Positions 51,742 to 59,607 of a DNA stretch of 64,000 nt are shown here, piece after piece. The position numbers and the translations under genes are program-made. Positions within the stretch are counted from its first letter, which is position 1; each line of letters begins with the position of its first letter. The stretch covers positions 1 to 64,000 of the forward strand of contig NZ_CAQI01000028.1 in assembly GCF_001046895.1 (NCBI RefSeq), written 5' to 3'. Under the pieces are notes generated by a model. It was given only the letters and a program-made list of their open reading frames with translations. It was not told where the DNA came from and ran no database searches. Source of the DNA: Pseudarthrobacter siccitolerans. GTDB lineage: Bacteria > Actinomycetota > Actinomycetes > Actinomycetales > Micrococcaceae.

Positions 51742-52554
51742 CTAGAGGCTTGCGTCGGCCGGGATCTCCCAGCCGTTGCGGCGGTACTCCTTGACCTTCG
51801 CGGCGAACTTCTTCGCCAGGATCGCCTCGACGGAGTAGCCCTCGACGGCGGCGGCGATAGCTTCGGCGATCGTTTTCGCGGCGGCCAGGTCTTCAGCGGC
51901 CAGGCCGTCCAGGTGCTCGCGGTGCGAGGCGTCAGCGGCGGCCATGTAGCGGCGGGAGACAACGTTTTCGATCTTCCAGCCGATCTCGTTTTCGGCGGCG
52001 CGCTGAGTCTTGAAGACCTTCTTCCCGACGACGATCTTCGCGGCTTCAGCGGCGACCTTCTTCGCGGCGCGGGCGGCGGCTTCGGCCTCGCGAGCCTCGC
52101 GCTCCTCGACGAGCGCCGGGATACGGGTCGGGCGATCGACCGGGGCGGACGGGAAGCAGACAGTGCAAGCGACCTCGCCCGCGATCTCGACGATCTCCTT
52201 CTCGTCGGCGCCGGAGTATTCCGGGAGGAGCCCCGTCGGCGTCGACCAGCGGAGCGTCGAGCAGTGGAAGCCCCGGTGAAGGTGGCCGCCAGGGACCAGG
52301 ACGAAGCGGGACCAGTTGCCAGCGGCGGCGATCGCCTCCAGGGGAGCGGCTTCAGCCTTCAGGGCCGCGACCTTCGCCTGGGCGGTCCCCAGGGCGACCT
52401 CGCGGGCCTGGCGGTAGTAGTCGCCGCGAGCCTTCGAGACTTCCTTCCGGATGCCCTCGACGCGGGCCTCCCAGAGGGCGATCTCGCGGAGGAGCGGCAG
52501 GAGGGCGGCGTCGGTCGTGGCGGCGATCGTGCGGAGGGCTTCGGCGGTGGTCAT
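51742..52554 (-). CDS. Phage protein with coiled coil and Cys motif (270 aa)
   Basis: Residues about 20-80 form a charged coiled coil. A central segment has HCSTLRW and CTVCFPS, four potential zinc ligands. The rest is Lys/Ala/Glu-rich helix. No family recognised. ATG 52554 is preceded by GAAGGAG and driven by promoter A4. Confidence 0.68.
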   Translation of the reverse strand: MTTAEALRTIAATTDAALLPLLREIALWEARVEGIRKEVSKARGDYYRQAREVALGTAQAKVAALKAEAAPLEAIAAAGNWSRFVLVPGGHLHRGFHCSTLRWSTPTGLLPEYSGADEKEIVEIAGEVACTVCFPSAPVDRPTRIPALVEEREAREAEAAARAAKKVAAEAAKIVVGKKVFKTQRAAENEIGWKIENVVSRRYMAAADASHREHLDGLAAEDLAAAKTIAEAIAAAVEGYSVEAILAKKFAAKVKEYRRNGWEIPADASL

Positions 52555-52584
52555 TGTGACTCCTTCGGTCGGTGGGCTTGCCGT

Positions 52585-52622
52585 GTGTAAACAGTCTAAG
52601 CCACGCAAAACGACTTACGCAA
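52585..52622 (-). promoter_or_regulatory. Class A phage promoter A4 with GTTTACAC operator
   Basis: TTGCGT-N18-TAGACT-GTTTACAC on the minus strand. The -35 is centred in CGACTT-ACGC-AAGTCG, an inverted repeat shared with A1 and A2. Confidence 0.75.
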
Positions 52623-52640
52623 GTCGAGAAGCGAAGACAC

Positions 52641-52677
52641 GACAAAAGCCCCAGCCAGGGGAGGCCGGGGCGTCGTC
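52641..52677 (-). terminator. Phage terminator downstream of the sigma gene
   Basis: GCCCC…GGGGC stem extended by GAC/GTC pairs, followed by TTTTGTCG on the minus strand. The next ~95 bases to the sigma stop are AT-rich and carry no gene I can support. Confidence 0.6.
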
Positions 52678-52775
52678 GGGGTAATAAATAAAAGCGTTGG
52701 TCTAATGAGTTGATTAATTGGCGGCGGCCCCCTATGCTCGAAGACATGAAAGACCGCCGCCTTCCGCTAGTCGCT

Positions 52776-53579
52776 TTACGCGACACCCAGGGCTTGACGC
52801 ATCTTGCCGAGTGCTCCGGCGCGGACGCGCTGGGTCTTCGGGCGGGACAGGCCCAGGCGGTGAGCGACCTCGACGTCCGGGAGGGGCTCGTAATCAGCGA
52901 AGCCGTAGGAGAGGCGGCAGACGGCGCCCTCCAGGTCGTCGACGGCGGAGAAAGCGAGCTCGACCAGGACGGCGTCCTCAGCGTCGGCGGCCGGGTCGCC
53001 GAAGATCGAGCGGGCCTCGATCTCGCGAGGAGCGCCGGTGGAGTCCTCGCCGCCGTCGGTGAGAGCCTCCAGGCCCTCGACGTTGCGGACGGCCGAAAGG
53101 ACGGAAAGGAAAGTCTCCGCCGTCATTTCGTGCTCCGGCGCGATCCGGGCCGCCTCGAAGACGTTACCGTCGGCCTTGCGGAGGATGCCGAAGAAGCGCT
53201 TCATAGTGCGCTCCGGGATCGAGAAGCCGGAGGCGTCCTGAGACTGGACGGAGACGGCGTTCGTGATGTACTTCGCCGCGATCGCCGCGAGCCGGTCGTG
53301 CTTCTCCGGGTCGAAAGCCTGGATCGCCTCCAGAAGGCCCATAACGACGGCCTGGCGGACGTCGTCCAGGTCGGCGGCCTGGGGCACTGACGACTGAGCG
53401 CGCGTGTACCACTTCACGCCGTTACGGAGGGCCGCCGCGTAAGCGTAGAAGAGCGAGATCTTCGCGTCTTCGTTGCCAGCCTGGGCGGCCGCCAGGAGCT
53501 CGCGCTCCTCCTCCAGGGAGACACGCTTCTCAGCGCGGCGGTCGAAGATATCGGCGATCACAGAGTCGAAAGAGAGCAT
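52776..53579 (-). CDS. Phage-encoded sigma-70 family RNA polymerase sigma factor
   Basis: 267 residues. Region 2 is recognisable at about 50-115 (DLDDVRQAVVMGLLEAIQAFDPEK, given as its core GLLEAIQAFDPEK), and region 4 helix-turn-helix at about 230-260 (LPDVEVAHRLGLSRPKTQRV). The linker of about 110 residues is longer than in ECF factors. It would redirect host RNA polymerase to phage promoters. The upstream promoter has TTGCGT-N17-TAATCT but no GTTTACAC site. The class B elements are its most tempting targets, by inference. Confidence 0.78.
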   Translation of the reverse strand: MLSFDSVIADIFDRRAEKRVSLEEERELLAAAQAGNEDAKISLFYAYAAALRNGVKWYTRAQSSVPQAADLDDVRQAVVMGLLEAIQAFDPEKHDRLAAIAAKYITNAVSVQSQDASGFSIPERTMKRFFGILRKADGNVFEAARIAPEHEMTAETFLSVLSAVRNVEGLEALTDGGEDSTGAPREIEARSIFGDPAADAEDAVLVELAFSAVDDLEGAVCRLSYGFADYEPLPDVEVAHRLGLSRPKTQRVRAGALGKMRQALGVA

Positions 53580-53657
53580 GGCAAATAGACCTTTCGTAAG
53601 GCGCCTTTCGCGGCGCCGTAAGGGGATTTGGGTCGTCGCTTCGTCGCGACGGGAAAG

Positions 53658-53686
53658 AGATTAATAGCGAAAGACGCCTTACGCAA
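53658..53686 (-). promoter_or_regulatory. Promoter of the phage sigma factor gene, class A variant without operator
   Basis: TTGCGT-N17-TAATCT on the minus strand with a better -10 than A1-A4 and no GTTTACAC behind it. A second TTGCGTAAG in opposite orientation lies at 53702. Confidence 0.65.
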
Positions 53687-53725
53687 GTCGAGTAATTACA
53701 CTTGCGTAAGACGTCCTCCTGGAGC

Positions 53726-53733
53726 GTTTACAC
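53726..53733 (+). promoter_or_regulatory. Isolated GTTTACAC site over a stop codon
   Basis: Exact GTTTACAC on the plus strand. Its TTA is the TAA stop of the gene at 53728-54042. No -35/-10 pair adjoins it in the same orientation. Confidence 0.5.
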
Positions 53734-54042
53734 GCCCTCGCCATTCCAGGCGGCGATCGCCGCGTTTACCTTTCGGCGGGCGTTCGCCGCGACTTCCGAA
53801 GCCTGGGCAATGGCCGCGTGAGCCTCCTCGACGGCCGCGCGGACGGCCAGGCGGCGCTCGTCGAGCACGATCGCCAGAGTCGGGTCGCCGTGGCCGCCCT
53901 TCGCCCGTTCGGTCGTGTCCTCGCGGGGCTTCGGGATCGGCGCGGCGCTCCACTGGATCTCTTCAGCTTCAGCCAGCGAGCGGGCCAGGAAGAGAGTCTC
54001 CTCCGCGAAGTCGCGGACGGCGGCGGACAGGGGAGCGGTCAT
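53728..54042 (-). CDS. Phage hypothetical protein (104 aa)
   Basis: A helical protein rich in Ala, Glu and Arg, with a short central Pro/Gly segment. It has no membrane part. Its ATG overlaps the stop of the LigA-domain-like gene (ATGA), so it is the last gene of the DNA polymerase operon. Unknown function. Confidence 0.68.
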   Translation of the reverse strand: MTAPLSAAVRDFAEETLFLARSLAEAEEIQWSAAPIPKPREDTTERAKGGHGDPTLAIVLDERRLAVRAAVEEAHAAIAQASEVAANARRKVNAAIAAWNGEGV

Positions 54043-54347
54043 GATTCTTGCCTTTCGTTTCGGAGTTTGAGGAGGGTTTCAGCGACGACGACCTCGCCAG
54101 GGGAGAAGAGCGGGAGGTCGTAGCCGGTAGAGCTCGTGAAGTCCCGGAAGGCGTCGAGCTTGTAGTCGACGCCTTCGGAGATTTCGGGGTGCTCGCGCTG
54201 AAGCTGGATTAGCTCCTGGGCGAGGCCGTCGTATGTGTGATCGGAGATCAGGGGCGAGTCGAAGCGGTAGTACAGGATCGAGTGGACGAGGACTTGATGC
54301 CGCCGCCAGCGGATCAGGCGGGCGACGGCGTCCGGGGCCAGGGTCAC
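54039..54347 (-). CDS. Small phage protein resembling domain Ia of NAD-dependent DNA ligase
   Basis: 102 residues. The middle reads ILYYRFDSPLISDHTYDGL and then QLQREHPEI, which matches the YYxxDxPxISDxxYDxL…LExxHPE block of LigA domain Ia, the part that binds the NMN end of NAD+. The adenylation, OB and helix-hairpin-helix domains are absent. A GTG at 54347 overlaps the DNA polymerase stop (GTGA), so the gene is coupled to the polymerase; an upstream ATG (54374) is possible. It cannot be a ligase on its own. Confidence 0.65.
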   Translation of the reverse strand: MTLAPDAVARLIRWRRHQVLVHSILYYRFDSPLISDHTYDGLAQELIQLQREHPEISEGVDYKLDAFRDFTSSTGYDLPLFSPGEVVVAETLLKLRNERQES

Positions 54348-56257
54348 GCGGCGGCGTCCAGGTGAGGCGGGCACTTATAGCCCGAGCCCCAGGACGGGCC
54401 GTAGACTTCCGGGTCGCTCGTAATCGGGATGCCGTAGAAGGTCGAGCCCATGATCCGGCCGATCTCCTGGATCACTTCTTCGGCCTCGTGCTTCGGCGCC
54501 TGGCCGACGAGCTCGTCGTGGACCGGGAGGAGAAGATGATCTCCCAGGCCCGCGTCGAAAATATCGACGATCGCCTGGGCGAGGAGATCCCGAGCGGTCG
54601 ACTGGACGACGTAGTTCGTCGCCGCGTAGAGCCGATCCTTATCGAGCGGAAGGTGACGGCCGGAGACGGTGATTACTTCCTTCTTGCCGTACTCCGCGCG
54701 CTTCTGGAGCCGCTGGCCGTAACGCTTGATCCCTGGGAAGGTCGAGTCGTAGGCGGCCATTGCCGGGCGGATCGCGTCGATATCGGCGCCGGTCTGCCGG
54801 GCGACGGTCGTCGCGCCGCCGCCGTAGACCTTGCCGAAGCCGATCGACTTCGAGATCTTCCTTTGCATCTTCGTGAAGTCCGGACCGAAGACCTTCTCTG
54901 CCGTGAAGTCGTGAAGGTCGACGCCGGACTTGATCGCCTCGACGAGCGTCGGGTCCTGGCAGAGGGCCGCCAGGACGCGCATTTCTACCTGGGAGTAGTC
55001 GCTCGCGATAATCAGCTGTCCGGGGTCCGCGATCACGGCGCGGCGGATCTTCCAGTCGCCGGAGGGGAGTTGCTGGAGCGGAGGCCGTGAGATCGACATA
55101 CGCGCCGTTCGGGCCTGGAGGCCGCCGATCATAGCGTGGAGCCGGTCCTCGCCGTCCTTCAGGTTTAGGAAGGCGCCCGCGTAGTCCTCTCCCCACTTCT
55201 TCGCGCGCTTCGCGCGGAGGACGGCGTCGGCCAGCGGGTTAGGCGTCCGGGCCTCGATCCGCTCCCACTCGCGATCGAGGTCCGCGAGAGGCATAAGGAC
55301 CTCTTTGTCGACCTTGTCCTTCCCGGAGCCGGTCTTCTCCGTCAGCGTCTCTCCCATGCCCACGAGGGCGGCGGCGACTTGATCGGTCGAGTTGATGTTC
55401 GGGACGCCGTAGCGGGCCGCTATCGCGCTGTACTCCTCCTGCTCCTTCAGGAGCTCCTCGCGGAGCCGCTCGATGTAAGGGACGTCCAGCTTCATGCCCT
55501 TGCGTTGCATGATCGCGAGGAGGCACTGGAGGTGGTGCTCGAACTTCGAGAGGTCGTTCAGGCCGAGCTCCTTCACGAGCGGCGCGAGCTCGTAGAAGAG
55601 CCGCGTCACGAGGATTACGTCCAGGCCCGCGTAACGGACGTATGTCTCGTGGTCGATCTCGATATTCGCGAAGCCGTAGGGCAGGTGCGGGCGCTTGCCG
55701 GACTTGCTCTTGAAGGCGTCGACGACTTCGGCCGGGACGGTCTTCTTCCAGGCGTTGAAGAGGCTCAGGAAGATCGCCGAGAGGCCCTCCTGGGTGTCCG
55801 GCGCTTGATCGTCGACGTAGATCTCGCAAAGCTCCTTCAGGTGGAGGCCGGCCCCGCCTTCGGCCTTCGTGCGGGGGTCGAGAAGGTGAGCGAAGATCCG
55901 CGTATCGAAGACGCGAGAGCCGAGCTCCTCGATCGAGACGCCCAGGTGTTTGTCGGTCACCAGGAGGTCGAAGGGCGCGTTATGGGCCACGAAGGCGCGC
56001 GACTGGCGGAGGGCCTTCTCGATGACGTCGCCGAAGAGATCCGTCCGGAGGACCCAGGCTTCGCGCTGATTGCCGAACTGGGCGAGGCGGCACTTATAGC
56101 CGGGGCTGAAGATATCGAGGCCGGTCGTCTCCGTGTCGAAGCCCAGGACTTTGTCGCCCTGGGACAGGAAGGCGTCGAAGCCGATAAGGTCCTGGCGGCG
56201 CTCCGGGAAGTAGATCCGGCACTCTTCGCCCGCGATCGTGTGGGTGAGGGTTATCAA
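54344..56257 (-). CDS. Phage DNA polymerase I (family A) with 3'-5' exonuclease
   Basis: 637 residues. The exonuclease domain has FDTETTG (Asp41, Glu43), AHNAPFD near 91-97 and a YAGLDVIL motif III. The polymerase domain has motif A DYSQVEMR (Asp420), motif B KSIGFGKVYGGG and motif C VHDEL (near 579-583). There is no 5' nuclease domain. I chose a TTG start at 56257 with AAAGGA ahead, since earlier in-frame sequence runs into the tRNA-like segment and an operator. It starts the operon that continues with the LigA-like gene. Confidence 0.88.
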   Translation of the reverse strand: MITLTHTIAGEECRIYFPERRQDLIGFDAFLSQGDKVLGFDTETTGLDIFSPGYKCRLAQFGNQREAWVLRTDLFGDVIEKALRQSRAFVAHNAPFDLLVTDKHLGVSIEELGSRVFDTRIFAHLLDPRTKAEGGAGLHLKELCEIYVDDQAPDTQEGLSAIFLSLFNAWKKTVPAEVVDAFKSKSGKRPHLPYGFANIEIDHETYVRYAGLDVILVTRLFYELAPLVKELGLNDLSKFEHHLQCLLAIMQRKGMKLDVPYIERLREELLKEQEEYSAIAARYGVPNINSTDQVAAALVGMGETLTEKTGSGKDKVDKEVLMPLADLDREWERIEARTPNPLADAVLRAKRAKKWGEDYAGAFLNLKDGEDRLHAMIGGLQARTARMSISRPPLQQLPSGDWKIRRAVIADPGQLIIASDYSQVEMRVLAALCQDPTLVEAIKSGVDLHDFTAEKVFGPDFTKMQRKISKSIGFGKVYGGGATTVARQTGADIDAIRPAMAAYDSTFPGIKRYGQRLQKRAEYGKKEVITVSGRHLPLDKDRLYAATNYVVQSTARDLLAQAIVDIFDAGLGDHLLLPVHDELVGQAPKHEAEEVIQEIGRIMGSTFYGIPITSDPEVYGPSWGSGYKCPPHLDAAA

Positions 56258-56281
56258 GGGGCGCGATCCTTTCGCGAGGGT

Positions 56282-56289
56282 GTGTAAAC
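56282..56289 (-). promoter_or_regulatory. GTTTACAC site ahead of the DNA polymerase gene
   Basis: Exact GTTTACAC in the direction of transcription, 24 bases before the TTG start. No class A -35 is present; the site lies just after the tRNA-like segment. Confidence 0.55.
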
Positions 56290-56294
56290 GGGAG

Positions 56295-56436
56295 TGGCCG
56301 GTGAGGGAGTCGAACCCTCCGCCGCGTACTGGGAGACAGCCAGAAGACGTGAACCGCGTAAACAATTAGTTCGTGCGCCATAGGGGCGCGTTTGAGGGGT
56401 GCTGTATCTGTTGAGCGACGGCCTAACTAACCGGCC
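56295..56436 (-). tRNA. tRNA-like element with oversized middle
   Basis: On the minus strand the ends pair as a 7-bp acceptor stem (GGCCGGT with ACCGGCC plus discriminator A), and a perfect T-arm (GAGGG-TTCGACT-CCCTC) sits directly before the 3' strand, as in a tRNA. A CTGG-CTGTCTC-CCAG arm upstream could be an anticodon stem (GTC). The total is 142 bases, about 60 too many, and no normal D-arm is visible. It may be a decayed tRNA or one with an insertion. CCA is not encoded. Confidence 0.3.
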
Positions 56437-56495
56437 TGGAGGCCCGCCCCGCCCGGAGTCGAGTCACGGAGGGGGCGGGCTGGCTTAGATGGTGC

Positions 56496-56600
56496 TTAGC
56501 GATCGCAAGCGTCCGGGGCGCCGGTCCAGTGGACCAGGCGGCACCGCTCGCAAACGTACTCGCGGGGGTCGAGCTCGATCTCGCCGATCTCGTCTTCCAT
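56496..56600 (-). CDS. Phage zinc-finger-like micropeptide (34 aa)
   Basis: ATG 56600 with AAGGAG ahead, nine bases after the primase-helicase stop. The product has CERC and a further Cys near the end (DACDR), with His between, so it may bind one metal ion. Acidic start. Coupled to the primase gene. Function unknown. Confidence 0.55.
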   Translation of the reverse strand: MEDEIGEIELDPREYVCERCRLVHWTGAPDACDR

Positions 56601-56609
56601 TCGGGCTCC

Positions 56610-59153
56610 TTACAGGACGTCGTCGAGATCCGCGCCGGAGAGGGCGGGGAGCTCTTTGTTTGCTTTGTCGTCAGAGGAGAGGGCCAGGAAGCCTTCCCCT
56701 GCTCGCCCTGGAAGCGGGACATCTTCCGGGGCGTCGTGATCCGGGACGTTGTCGGTCTGCCGGGCGCGGCGGATACCGTCGAAGGCGACGCCCTTATTCG
56801 TCTTCCGCTTCGTGAGCCCGCGCTCCTCCAGGGCGCCGAAGAAGGTCCGGCGCGTCCAGACTTCGCGCTGAGGGAGGTTCTCCTCGTCCGCCCACGCGAG
56901 GTAAGCGTCGAAGAGGAGCTTCCCGTCGACACGACCGGCCGCCTCGTCGAAGACAAATTGACCAGGCAGGAAGCCCGCCAGGGCGTCGGACGTCTCGCGG
57001 TACTCCTTCGTGGAGCTCTTGATGATCTCCGGGTCCTGGAGGCCGCCCGCGTACCACTCGCGAGCCCCGCGTACCGCCCAGGCGAAGATCCCTGGAGCCT
57101 CCGCGAGGAGCTTCTCGCCCAGGCGGTGATCGCGCTCTTCAGGCTTGAAGTAGCGCTCCCAGGGGATCAGCTTCACGCGGCGCCAGAGGCCCTCGTCCTG
57201 GCCCTTGAAGGAGGGCTTGAAGTTAGTCGCCAGCATGAGAAGGAAGGTCGGCCGGAACTCGAAGAACTCCTTCCGCATGAAACGGGCCGAGATCAGGTCG
57301 CGGCCGGTGACGCGCTTCAGGATCGCCTCGCTCATAGGCTTGCCCTGCTCACCTTCGGCGGCCATGACCAGGCGCCCGCCCTTCAGGGCCGCGATATCGT
57401 TCGGGATGCCGCCCGATCCGCGATCCTCGAAGGTCGAGAAGGGAGTCGTCACGGTGAGCTCGCGGAAGACCTCCGTCAGCGTGTCCGTGAGGACCGACTT
57501 ACCGTTCGCGCCGGTCCCCCAGAGGACCGCGAAGCATTGCTCCGTAGTGTGGCCGGTGATCCCGTAGCCGACGAGGCGGCGCATGTAATCCGGGAGGGCA
57601 GGGTGAGCCGGGAAGACCTGCTCCAGGAAAGCCTCCCAGCGCGGAGCCTTCGCGTTCGGATCGAAGTCGATCTCCATCCGGCGAGTCAGGAGAAGCGCCG
57701 GATCGTGAGGCATAAGCTCTCCCGTCCGGAGGTCGACGACGCCGTTACGGCACGCGAGAAGATCCGGATGCTTATCGAAGTCGCTCACGCGGGCAGGGAC
57801 GCCCTGGACGGCCTGGAGCTCGCGGATCATGGAGTCGATCCCGCGCGAGGTCTGGACGTGCGCGGCGTAGCGGTTCAGGCGGGCCGCGCGCTTCTTGTCC
57901 TTCTGGGAGACGCCCTCTTCTTCCTGGCCGGAGACGGCGAGGGAAGCTTCGCGGGCCAGGTTGCGGACCAGGTCCGCGACGCCCTGGGCGTGCGTCCGGA
58001 TCGTCTGCTGTTCGTCCTTCCGCCATACGCCCTCCTCCAGGAGGAAGAAGCCCATCTCTTCCGTGTAGCGGACGCCGGAGCCCAGGCTCTCGACGTAGTC
58101 GCGGAGGTAGCGGGCGCCGCCGAGATCCGTCAGCGAGTAGCGCTCCTCGTCCCAGGCCAGGAGGGCGGCCGTCCGGGACTTCACGACCTGGGCTTCGGCG
58201 ATCGCCCGGATCGCTTCGGCGTAGAACTTGTGCGGGTCGCGGTCGCGCCAGTCGGAGAGATCCAGGCCGTCCGGGAGATCCAGGACCTTTACGCGGATCT
58301 CGCGGCCGACGAGGGCCTCCGCCAGGGTCGCGGAGAAGCGACGACCGGCCGGATCTCCGTCTCCGGCGATCACGGCCTCGCGGTCGCCGATCATTGCCGC
58401 GATCTCGTCGATCACGGCCGGGTTAGCCGCCAGGCCAGCGCCGCGGATACCGATCGTGTCGAAGCCCAGGGCGACGGCCGACGTCAGCGCGTCGCCGGGG
58501 CCTTCCGTGACGACGATCTCGTCGAAGCCAGCGGAGCCGTGGAAGAAGCCGACCTTCGCCCAGGAGGCGCCGTCGGGAGACTTCGGCCCCAGCCAGCGGA
58601 CAGTCGCGTCGGCGGCCAGGGAGCGGGCCTGGAAGCCCCGAGGGACTCCGTCCTTATCGCGGAACGGGACGACGAGGCGGGGGCCGCCGGGAAGGCCGGA
58701 GATCAGGTTCCGGTCCTCGTCATAGACGGCGCGGTCAGCGAAGCCCAGGCCCAGGCGGTCAGCGTCCGCCTCCGTCACGCCGAAGCGTGTAAACGCATAG
58801 GAGAGGGCCTCTTCGGCGGCTTCGGTCGAGAGGGCGGCGTGCCACTCGTCGAGCTTGACGGCCAGGGCGGCGACGTCAGCCGGGGAGGCCGGGACGTCCT
58901 TCGAGGTCGCGACCTTGTCCAGGTCGACGGAGCCCGCCGTCATGGTCGCGAGGTCCTTCATGGTCATGCCCAGGGCCTTGACGACGGCCTTCGTCTCACA
59001 GCCAGCGCGGCACCGCATGAGGACCTTCCCGGCGTCAGAGACGGTCAGGCGGAGACTCTGCTTCGAGTCGTTGTGGGCGGGGCAGTGGACCAGGTAGCCG
59101 TCCGGCGTAGCCTCGACGTCGTCGAGCTTCGTCAGGAGATCGGAAAGGGTCAC
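56610..59153 (-). CDS. Phage DNA primase-helicase, D5/P4 type
   Basis: 847 residues. The N-terminus has a CPAH…CRAGC zinc motif (Cys24, His27, Cys48, Cys52) as in DnaG-type primases. A TOPRIM domain follows (TEGPGDAL and GDGDPAGRR, about 210-260), then a D5-type segment and a superfamily 3 helicase with Walker A GTGANGKS near residue 546 and NDIAALKGGRLVMAAE after it. It makes primers and unwinds DNA at the phage fork. The start is a GTG with GGAG ahead. A class B element lies 41 bases upstream. Confidence 0.85.
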   Translation of the reverse strand: MTLSDLLTKLDDVEATPDGYLVHCPAHNDSKQSLRLTVSDAGKVLMRCRAGCETKAVVKALGMTMKDLATMTAGSVDLDKVATSKDVPASPADVAALAVKLDEWHAALSTEAAEEALSYAFTRFGVTEADADRLGLGFADRAVYDEDRNLISGLPGGPRLVVPFRDKDGVPRGFQARSLAADATVRWLGPKSPDGASWAKVGFFHGSAGFDEIVVTEGPGDALTSAVALGFDTIGIRGAGLAANPAVIDEIAAMIGDREAVIAGDGDPAGRRFSATLAEALVGREIRVKVLDLPDGLDLSDWRDRDPHKFYAEAIRAIAEAQVVKSRTAALLAWDEERYSLTDLGGARYLRDYVESLGSGVRYTEEMGFFLLEEGVWRKDEQQTIRTHAQGVADLVRNLAREASLAVSGQEEEGVSQKDKKRAARLNRYAAHVQTSRGIDSMIRELQAVQGVPARVSDFDKHPDLLACRNGVVDLRTGELMPHDPALLLTRRMEIDFDPNAKAPRWEAFLEQVFPAHPALPDYMRRLVGYGITGHTTEQCFAVLWGTGANGKSVLTDTLTEVFRELTVTTPFSTFEDRGSGGIPNDIAALKGGRLVMAAEGEQGKPMSEAILKRVTGRDLISARFMRKEFFEFRPTFLLMLATNFKPSFKGQDEGLWRRVKLIPWERYFKPEERDHRLGEKLLAEAPGIFAWAVRGAREWYAGGLQDPEIIKSSTKEYRETSDALAGFLPGQFVFDEAAGRVDGKLLFDAYLAWADEENLPQREVWTRRTFFGALEERGLTKRKTNKGVAFDGIRRARQTDNVPDHDAPEDVPLPGRAGEGFLALSSDDKANKELPALSGADLDDVL
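56676..56705 (-). promoter_or_regulatory. Class B phage element, degenerate copy inside the primase gene
   Basis: GGAGAGGGCC, 14 bases, TGCTCG (one change from TGCTCA), within the last 32 codons of the primase-helicase gene and 76 bases before the 34-aa gene. May be chance or an internal start. Confidence 0.3.
58787..58794 (-). promoter_or_regulatory. Intragenic GTTTACAC site in the primase gene
   Basis: Exact GTTTACAC in the direction of transcription, inside the coding region, with no promoter next to it. An intragenic repressor (stoperator-like) site is one explanation. Confidence 0.45.
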
Positions 59154-59193
59154 GAGGAGCTCCGTTTCGGTAGTGCGGAAAGTGTTCGGAAAG

Positions 59194-59223
59194 GGAGAGG
59201 GCCGGGAGCTCGCGCCCTGCTCA
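59194..59223 (-). promoter_or_regulatory. Class B phage element, copy 2
   Basis: GGAGAGGGCC (59194-59203), 14 bases, TGCTCA (59218-59223) on the plus strand, 41 bases ahead of the primase-helicase start. Confidence 0.55.
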
Positions 59224-59278
59224 AAAAAGTTTTTGGAACGTTTCGGGGTGTTGAAACGGTCACGCGACAGGAAAGGTC

Positions 59279-59292
59279 GTAAGAGCCCTTAC
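59279..59292. promoter_or_regulatory. Inverted repeat in the phage divergent control region
   Basis: GTAAG-AGCC-CTTAC, between the leftward primase gene and the only rightward phage gene. It resembles an operator. A GCCCGGC/GCCGGGC hairpin with AAAAGGAG in its loop follows at 59318-59339. Confidence 0.4.
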
Positions 59293-59361
59293 ACTTGAAG
59301 GCGCAACATTGGGGAACGCCCGGCAAAAGGAGGCCGGGCCGAGTTACACAAGAGGTAAAAA

Positions 59362-59607
59362 GTGGAATGTGAGGGGCCTGTTACGGCGGTCCTGCCGGTA
59401 ATCCCGGTAGCGGACGACACGGCGGACGATATCTTCGCCATGCCGGAGGAGGAGGCGACATTCGTCCTCCTCCCCCGACTAGGAATAGGTCTGGGCGAGA
59501 CTCATACGGTCTTCGCCGACGGCTCCTATGTAGCGGACTGGATACCCAGGCCGGAGGCGCCCGTAAAGCGCCGAGGAAGGCACCGGGCGCCGAAGCACCG
59601 GGCCTAG
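59362..59607 (+). CDS. Rightward phage hypothetical protein (81 aa)
   Basis: The only gene in the phage part read rightward. The 81 residues are acidic at first (DDTADDIFAMPEEEA), then have two strands (FVLLPRLG; ETHTVFADGSYVADW), and end in a basic tail (VKRRGRHRAPKHRA) that could touch nucleic acid. GAGGT lies before the ATG at slightly long spacing. Its stop overlaps the convergent nuclease gene stop by four bases. Unknown function. Confidence 0.6.
   Translation: MECEGPVTAVLPVIPVADDTADDIFAMPEEEATFVLLPRLGIGLGETHTVFADGSYVADWIPRPEAPVKRRGRHRAPKHRA

Noticed and set aside
53701..53733. A rightward class A promoter at 53702 (TTGCGT…GTTTACAC on the plus strand)
   Set aside because: There is no -10 box at 17-18 bases and no rightward gene; it looks like a remnant or binding site only.
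56295..56381. A normal-length tRNA ending at 56295
   Set aside because: The 5' strand within 90 bases does not pair with the ACCGGCC acceptor strand; only the distant GGCCGGT does.
56529..59282. A 917-codon open frame on the plus strand across the primase region
   Set aside because: It is the mirror of the primase-helicase gene, whose zinc, TOPRIM and Walker motifs are clear. The plus-strand product is low in complexity and has no motif.
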